Of a stretch of 64,000 bases of DNA, positions 58,110 to 64,000 are shown piece by piece (the stretch's first letter is position 1; the number at the start of each line of letters is the position of its first letter). The stretch spans positions 11,158,501 through 11,222,500 of the forward strand of contig NC_088320.1 of assembly GCF_910592395.1 (NCBI RefSeq), given 5' to 3'. Under the pieces are notes generated by a model. The model saw only the letters and a list, made by a program, of their open reading frames with translations, ran no database searches and was not told the origin of the DNA. The DNA comes from Lineus longissimus (Eukaryota > Nemertea > Pilidiophora > Heteronemertea > Lineidae). Position numbers and translations under genes: made by a program.

Positions 58110-59687
58110 CAAATCCTGGCGTCTCAAATCCGGGTCCTTTCACCGTGAGTGTAAACCAGTCCTATCCTAACCACTTGAAAGATGTCAAGTGAGTAAGTGT
58201 AACAGTTTGAAGTTGAAGTCGAGTGTCAATGGAATTTTGCAGACAGTGCAGTGACGAAGCAGAATTTCCAAGCATTCACGAGAGCTTTGTGCTCAATTAC
58301 CCGACGCACATCCAGAATAAGCCCTGCTAGACCTGGCTACAAATACTAAACCTTGCCCGAACCAACACCCATTACAGTCGTTGGAGTGCGCTAGCATCTT
58401 TTCAAAAGGTAAGTGAATTCTGCCCAAAATTATCTCATTGACATCAGCAGGGGGTAACCACGTAGGAGGGAGGTTCTCCCTGACCAATGTGTCGCCACAA
58501 AGCCATTTCTTTTAAAAAGCCAACAAACTTGTACATCGTGGTGTGTTTCGCCGCCCACTTCCAAATCGGTTTACATTTCTAGGTCGTTTAAAAAATCATG
58601 ATATCCACAATTACGTGATTGTGGCGCAAACAGTCAAGAATGCGATTATGTTCAGCACAAAACCGACATACAACCGCCTTCATTTGAGTTCATAGCCTTT
58701 ACTTATGGAGAGGTTACTGAATGCGACCTTGCTATTGCTACCTACATGTAGGCCCTATCTGCCGGGGCCCTTTACATATCAAAATAGTCAAGAATGCGAT
58801 TATGTTCAGCACAAAATCGACATACAACTGCCTTCAATTGAGTTCATAGCCTTTTCTTATGGAGAGGTTACTGAATGCGACCCTGCTATTGCTACCTACA
58901 TGTAGGCCCTATCTGCCGGGGCCCTATACATATCAAAATAACCTTAATCCTCAGGTATTGCCTCCTGACATCGGTGAATGATATTTGACGCGGTTTCAGA
59001 TGAATTTCACAACGCATGCGATTTTGGAGTTGTTTTCGTGCACGTCACTGGGGTGCAGCGTAAAAGCAAAAAGACACCACCACATGCCTTGTCCAATCAG
59101 TGTTAACCTACCCCAACTATGATGGCCACAGTCATCTACTTGTCCATACTTGTGCTCTTTCTATTCCTCATTCGACATGTTATTTGTACGTCGAAAAGAG
59201 GTGTTTTTGTTCTTTATATCATTTTATCTTTTTCTGACCACGCTCTACGATGCGTGAAAAGCCAATCACAAGGCGAGGAGAGAAGGTATGTCTGCTTTGG
59301 AGAATGGTGGAGGTGTGATGGCTGGTTTGACCAAACATTACAGAGTAGCTAGAAACACGTTCCATCATTTCGGAGGACTATAGAGCTGTTCGCGCATTCG
59401 AAGTTCTTCGATGCGATGAAAGCAAACTGGTCTAGTATACGTGTGAATTTCTACGTATTGAGGTTTCGGATTTGTTTTAGGGCAGTACAGTGTGGCGTGA
59501 ATTGAAAAAGCATTGCATGCGTTGTCGTATTCTGTCCGTTCGTTTTGTTAAAGGGGGCGCAAAAAGACGAAGCCAAGAGTCATTTGCAGTCACGATTGCA
59601 GCAACGCACGCAATTCATACGGCTTTGTTATTTTACGCCCCACTGCTCGCCCAAACACCCAGACAAACGAGTTTGTTCTGCAATTCA
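58110..59687. repeat. Large inverted repeat, right arm
   Basis: Reverse-complement partner of 52762-53810 (landmarks given there). It contains extra sequence at about 58530-59080, including a tandem duplication. Homology ends abruptly at 59687, where BEL/Pao sequence starts. Confidence 0.85.
58633..58940 (+). repeat. 153-bp tandem duplication
   Basis: The block from GTCAAGAATGCGATTATGTT to CATATCAAAATA occurs at 58633 and again at 58786, almost identical. It lies inside the right arm and is absent from the left arm. Confidence 0.9.
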
Positions 59688-59689
59688 CC

Positions 59690-60514
59690 TGCACCCTTAT
59701 ATCGTAGGTTACCACTGTGGGGGAAGCCACACTAAGGCTATAAAGCCACCCTTATTGCTCCGGAATAACGTGAACAAATCGGTTCGTTTTCTTGTATAAA
59801 ACCATGTGCGTTTATTATGACAAAAAACACAAGAACATTTATGCGACTACAATTATACAGGGTGTAACAATACTGCTGTCTGCAACATTACCTCCCCCCA
59901 TTGGAGGAACTCCAATTAATCCCAAGGGGTTAACATGGTTAATGTAATCTCAAAGTCCAAACTGACAGATTGTCCCGACACACTGCGAAAGACATAGTCA
60001 CAACCACCAAAATACCTAATTAGACTGAAATTTAACCAACTCTTGCAAGAAATATTGCAACTTACTGGCAAGACCTTACTCACTAACTCAGCAAACTATT
60101 AAAGTGCAAATTTCAAGAATTACCAAGTCAGGAATACAGACCATCGGTGTTAACAACTCTATTACGGTAGTCCAAATTTTAGCTCCCAACAGCCAATACA
60201 CTGCTTCCAGGAAACTTGATGTCTGAGAGGACAATTCACCTTACCCCCAATAAACATCACCAAGATACTACAGAATTGTTTTACACTAATAGGTTGTAAA
60301 CCTTAGACTACATGTATAGTACTAATATCATGAACACAACATGACAACAGGAAAAGAGCAAACAATGATTCAAACTCAAACAAAGGAAAATAGTGACAAA
60401 TACCAGTCACAACACCTAATAAACAGTGACAAATATAGAAGTCACTACACAAGAGTCAGAAACTATTGTCCTTGAGAGGCAAACTACACCACCTCAGAGT
60501 CTGATAAAGGCGAC
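59690..60514 (-). other. BEL/Pao 3' LTR region
   Basis: Non-coding sequence between the integrase stop (60515) and the element edge. It includes AATAAA on the minus strand near 59811 and should contain the 3' LTR; exact limits unknown. Confidence 0.45.
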
Positions 60515-61312
60515 CTACAGGTCAAGCCTTACTGCGGGTTTTATGACTCGTCCTGAACGCGACACTTTAGGCACAAGCGCAGGCGCTTCACTAGCGACAT
60601 TTGGTTGCGGAGCGGTCGGTTGCGGATCAATTGCGATCGGTTCAGGCAAATCATCGGGTTCGCTTTGGTCAACTGGTCCACTGATGCCAGCTGCTGTTTG
60701 ACAGTATTCCTGACACAACTCCAGACTATGGAGTCTTTGAACAGATCTACTCAATACCCCCTTTGCGGTCCTAAGTGACACGCTGCGATCCACGTCATCA
60801 CAACCAGGGTGTAACTCAGTAATAACTGCCATAGGCCACTGCAATCTACGCAAGTTGTCCTCCCTGATCAATACCAGTGAACCTACCTCCAACTTACCCT
60901 TGTTCCTGAATTTAATCACAGCATGAGGCAAGCTTCTCAAATACTCAGCGCTCCATACAGACCAGAATTGCTGGAGACGCAATTGCTGCAATACTGCCCT
61001 ACCATTCAGATCATCTGTAGTCACCACAGGCTCAGTGTCAGACAGGTCATAACTTCCTGGTTGGAAACTGGAACTCCTGCCAATTAGAAAATATGATGGT
61101 GTGAATGGGTTGGCCGACTCCAATGTGTCGCCAACGAATGTCAACGGTCTCGAGTTCACACAGGCCTCTATTTCCAGGAGATCGGCTTCCAATTCAGACT
61201 TGGTGAGAGATGATCTCCCCACAGACTTCTTCAGACCAGATTTTACAGAGCGTACAAGGCGTTCCCACCAACCCCCCCCCACCAGGGGGAGCGGGCAACA
61301 ATGAATCTCCAT
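60515..61312 (-). pseudogene. pol: BEL/Pao integrase C-terminal part
   Basis: Continues the upstream pol after a one-base shift in a run of nine C (61272-61280). It gives WWERLVRSVKSGLKKSVG with the catalytic Glu, NSRPLTFV, FTPSYFLIGRSS and the C-terminal DUF5641-like end (VWSAEYLRSLPHA, GSLVLIREDNL..LQWPMAVI). The stop is at 60515. Joined to the previous frame by a single base, so one homopolymer error would make pol continuous. Confidence 0.85.
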
Positions 61313-63972
61313 TTGGGACAGAGATGACCGTAGACCTCCCGTAGCTTGTACTTAGCAGCCAGGAAAGTTTTCGCGTTATCTGAGAATATAACAGATGGCA
61401 ATCCACGCCTCGCAGCAAACTTGCGAATGGCTAGCAAGAAATCTTGTAGCGACATTGAGTCGGTGAGCTCCAAATGCAATGCTCTCACTACTGCACAAGT
61501 ACAAAGAAGAACATACTTTTTCTTCCCAGACTGATCACTACAGTAGAGAGGCCCAAAATAATCCAAACCTGTGACAGTAAATGGAGGTGCCTCCTTGACT
61601 CGGAGGGCTGGTAGGGGAGCAACAGGACGGTTACATGCCGCTGCATCAAATCGCTGACAAGGGACACATTCCCTTTTGACTTCTTTTACCAATCTTCGGG
61701 CCCCAACAATCCAATAACAAGTCCTGACATTGGATAAGAGAGAGCCTACCCCAGCATGTTTTAGGAAGACATGTCTACCCCTAACCATAATCTTGGTAAG
61801 ATGATGGGTGGGCAATATGATAGGATGCTTCTCCAGATACGACAGACTCGACAACTGAAGCCTCCCTTGGATCCTGAGATAACCATCCTCACTCAAGAAA
61901 GGGGACAACTGAGCGATGCTTGAGGACTTTGGAATACATCCTCCCTTTTCCAAAGCTGCAAACTCAGGAGCATAAGTATGCTGTTGCAAACATTGAAACA
62001 ACTTGTCCTTGGCCACAGTCAATTCATCCACAGAGAGAGGACCCACCTTGGATTCACCTACTTTATGCAATCTCAGATTTTCAATAAACCTGAGGACATA
62101 ACCTGTGATACGCAGTGTCTTCTCGAATGAACTCCATCTCTCAACAGGAATGGCAAAATCTGGAGGAGAGGATCCAACTACCAAACAGGTCGATCCCATT
62201 TCTTCTGGTATACCAGCCTCCAATGGGAGCTTCACTTTGTCATCTGAAAGAACAAGATCCTTGGAGAGCCAAGAAGGACCCTCCAGCCATAACTTGCTAG
62301 TTATCAAATCCTTGGCTAACAATCCCCGAGAGACCAAATCTGCAGGATTATCTGCGCTTTCGACGTGAGACCAATGAGAGGGGTCTGTAAGCTCTTGTAT
62401 TTCAGAGATCCGATTCCCCACGAAGGCCTTAAACTTGGATGCATTAGTCCTTATCCAGGCAAGAACAATGGTAGAATCTGACCAACAGTAGTACACTGTC
62501 TTCTGAAGATCTAACTTTAATGCTTTAGCAACAAAGTTCAACAGTCTTGCAGCCAAGAGAGCGCCTAACAATTCTAGTCTAGGCAGGGTGACCTTTTTCA
62601 ATGGGGATACTTTACCCTTTGAAGTAACCAGAGACACCTTGTAACCACCATGTCCATCTGGGAGTCTCACATAGACATTGGCCCCATAGGCCTTCATTGA
62701 GGCGTCACTGAACACGTGTATCTCCAGTTTGTTTACACTTTCCTTCCAAGTTGTGCCAGGGAAGAAACAACGTGGAATTCTCCAACTCTGCAGTGTCACA
62801 ATACCACTTACCCATGATACAAACCTATCACGCATTTCATCAGGAAGGGCCTCATCCCAACCTAACCCGAGAGTCCAAACATCTTGGAACAGGATTTTGG
62901 CAAGCATCACGAAGGGGCTAAGGAATCCCAGCGGGTCGAAAAGTCTGGAAGTGAAACTGAGAACTGTACGCTTTGAACAAAACAACTCAGAAATAGAGGG
63001 CGTCTCTACTCCATCAAATGAGAAACAATCCTCTAAGGCAAACCATTTCATGCCTAACACCTTGACTGAGTCATCCTGTAGGTGCTTTGATCCAAGGTCT
63101 TGGCTGAACTTATCGACCAAAACTCGACTGTTAGAATGACATTTTGCCAATGTCATTCCGGCCTTGTCAAATATCTGGGATCCATTATCAAACAGATCAC
63201 AGCTGTCATCATCTGTGTCTGCTCCAGTGAGCCAATCATCAACAAAGAGATTCTCCTCCAACTCTTCTCTAGCCAAAGAAAGAGGGTAAGTAGCTAGATG
63301 GTGTTTTATGGTAGCGTTGAGCAAGAAGGGACTGCTTTTGTTACCAAAGGGTACCCGTAGGAACTTCATCGTCCGAACAGTGCCATTACAATCCCACAGG
63401 AATCTATGCACTGACTGGTCCTGCTCCCGAACACCAATCTGCAGGAAGGCTTTAGAAACATCAGCAGTAAGCGCCACCTGCCACCTACGGAATCTAATCA
63501 AAATTTCTATAAGACTGGGCATCAGTGATGGCCCAGTTTCCATGCAGTCGTTGAGTGATACCTGGTTGTATCCTGTTGCTGAGGCATCAAATACGGGCCT
63601 AACCTTTGAACTCAGGCTAGTCTCCCTGACTACAGGACGGTGTGGTAAGTAGAATACTGGACCACTGCCTTCCTCCTCTTTTACTTCCTCAATGATGCCA
63701 AGGTTTTCATAGTTATGAAAGACAGCATCATACTGGTCCTGGAGGTTATGATCCCTGTCTAGTCTACGCGACAAATAGGCTAGGCGCTTCCTAGCCAACA
63801 TCTCGTTGTTTAGCAGCACGCCCGGCCTAAAATCACTCCTCCATGGAAGAGCTACTTCGTACCTACCCCGTACAAACCTTATAGATTCTTTAAACCTTAC
63901 ATGTACCGGATCCGGAGGCACGGTCTCCTTCTTCATTATCCCAATGGATTCCAGCTCCCAAAAACTCCTCAC
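61243..63972 (-). CDS. pol: BEL/Pao pol: reverse transcriptase, RNase H, integrase start
   Basis: 909 codons open from the window's right side; the true start lies beyond 64000, so 63972 is only the first in-frame start-like codon. Order seen: RT with KVRPVFDASA (about residue 123), ALTADVSKAFLQI (Asp 171), VPFGNKSSPFLLNATI, FVDDWLTG (Asp 245-246, BEL-type); a Peptidase_A17-like connection (SRLFDPLGFLSPFVMLAKI); RNase H (IHVFSDASMKAYGA, YYCWSDSTIVLAWI); integrase zinc finger (HVFLKHAGVGSLL...CVPCQRF); core Asp residues in GLDYFGPLY and IFSDNAKTF. It ends where the frame is lost at the C9 tract. Gag and protease would lie to the right. Confidence 0.9.
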   Translation of the reverse strand: MRSFWELESIGIMKKETVPPDPVHVRFKESIRFVRGRYEVALPWRSDFRPGVLLNNEMLARKRLAYLSRRLDRDHNLQDQYDAVFHNYENLGIIEEVKEEEGSGPVFYLPHRPVVRETSLSSKVRPVFDASATGYNQVSLNDCMETGPSLMPSLIEILIRFRRWQVALTADVSKAFLQIGVREQDQSVHRFLWDCNGTVRTMKFLRVPFGNKSSPFLLNATIKHHLATYPLSLAREELEENLFVDDWLTGADTDDDSCDLFDNGSQIFDKAGMTLAKCHSNSRVLVDKFSQDLGSKHLQDDSVKVLGMKWFALEDCFSFDGVETPSISELFCSKRTVLSFTSRLFDPLGFLSPFVMLAKILFQDVWTLGLGWDEALPDEMRDRFVSWVSGIVTLQSWRIPRCFFPGTTWKESVNKLEIHVFSDASMKAYGANVYVRLPDGHGGYKVSLVTSKGKVSPLKKVTLPRLELLGALLAARLLNFVAKALKLDLQKTVYYCWSDSTIVLAWIRTNASKFKAFVGNRISEIQELTDPSHWSHVESADNPADLVSRGLLAKDLITSKLWLEGPSWLSKDLVLSDDKVKLPLEAGIPEEMGSTCLVVGSSPPDFAIPVERWSSFEKTLRITGYVLRFIENLRLHKVGESKVGPLSVDELTVAKDKLFQCLQQHTYAPEFAALEKGGCIPKSSSIAQLSPFLSEDGYLRIQGRLQLSSLSYLEKHPIILPTHHLTKIMVRGRHVFLKHAGVGSLLSNVRTCYWIVGARRLVKEVKRECVPCQRFDAAACNRPVAPLPALRVKEAPPFTVTGLDYFGPLYCSDQSGKKKYVLLCTCAVVRALHLELTDSMSLQDFLLAIRKFAARRGLPSVIFSDNAKTFLAAKYKLREVYGHLCPKWRFIVARSPWWGGVGGNALYAL

Positions 63973-64000
63973 CGTCTGGTCTGTGACACCTTGAGAATGA

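Larger units (their letters stand above)
59688..64000 (-). mobile_element. BEL/Pao LTR retrotransposon, runs past right edge
   Basis: The element's 3' end lies at about 59688, exactly where the inverted-repeat homology stops, so it inserted into that arm. On the minus strand it continues through pol to the window edge. The 3' non-coding/LTR part is about 59690-60510. LTR boundaries cannot be fixed with only one end visible. Confidence 0.8.

Noticed and set aside
59119-59352. 77-codon frame with a hydrophobic start and CFGEWWRCDGW, suggesting another secreted Cys peptide
   Set aside because: The homologous left arm breaks this frame by a one-base difference and lacks the upstream part, so coding is not conserved; only a short end segment is shared.

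Overview
This is intron-bearing, AT-rich animal DNA packed with transposable elements. Spliceosomal splice signals, BEL/Pao and Ty3/gypsy retrotransposons, LINEs, PIF/Harbinger, pogo and Helitron relics, a foldback element and DUF7869-type and Mutator-like transposase genes point to a marine invertebrate. An echinoderm, hemichordate or similar non-vertebrate is my best guess, from the foldback element and the repeat style. It is not bacterial. The species cannot be fixed from the sequence alone.

Layout. 0-3.2 kb: a near-identical 992-bp tandem array built around a MITE-like unit, plus a diverged copy. 3.4-6.2 kb: a frameshifted His-Me-finger endonuclease reading frame converging on an intact 733-aa Mutator-like transposase. 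7.3-9.8 kb: a DUF7869-type transposon-derived gene with a clear intron. 10.7-20.1 kb: long-TIR repeats, twin perfect palindromes and a tandem duplication (12.55-17.87 kb), each copy carrying a signal-peptide exon, followed by a laminin-G-like terminal exon. 21-24.7 kb: a LINE relic abutting a 2.1-kb foldback element whose inverted arms are arrays of 21-22-bp repeats. 25.4-32 kb: decayed unknown ORFs, then a broken multi-exon Ig/protein-kinase gene split by a 728-bp insertion. 32.3-39.8 kb: a LINE, an intact Harbinger transposase, a 50-bp satellite carrying a MITE, and a pogo relic nested inside another TIR element. 40.5-46.4 kb: a decayed gypsy element. 48.0-49.3 kb: a long-TIR element. 50.7-52.1 kb (minus): a three-exon gene for a secreted peptide with an inhibitor-cystine-knot cysteine pattern. 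52.8-59.7 kb: a large inverted repeat enclosing a decayed OTU-bearing Helitron. 59.7-64 kb: a BEL/Pao element on the minus strand, running off the right edge.

The window is mainly mobile DNA. Three loci look like host genes: the cystine-knot prepropeptide gene, which appears intact; the laminin-G gene, of which only parts are resolved; and the Ig-kinase gene, which is a pseudogene here. There is no operon-like organisation. The neighbours interact mostly through nested insertion, tandem duplication and recombination between repeats.
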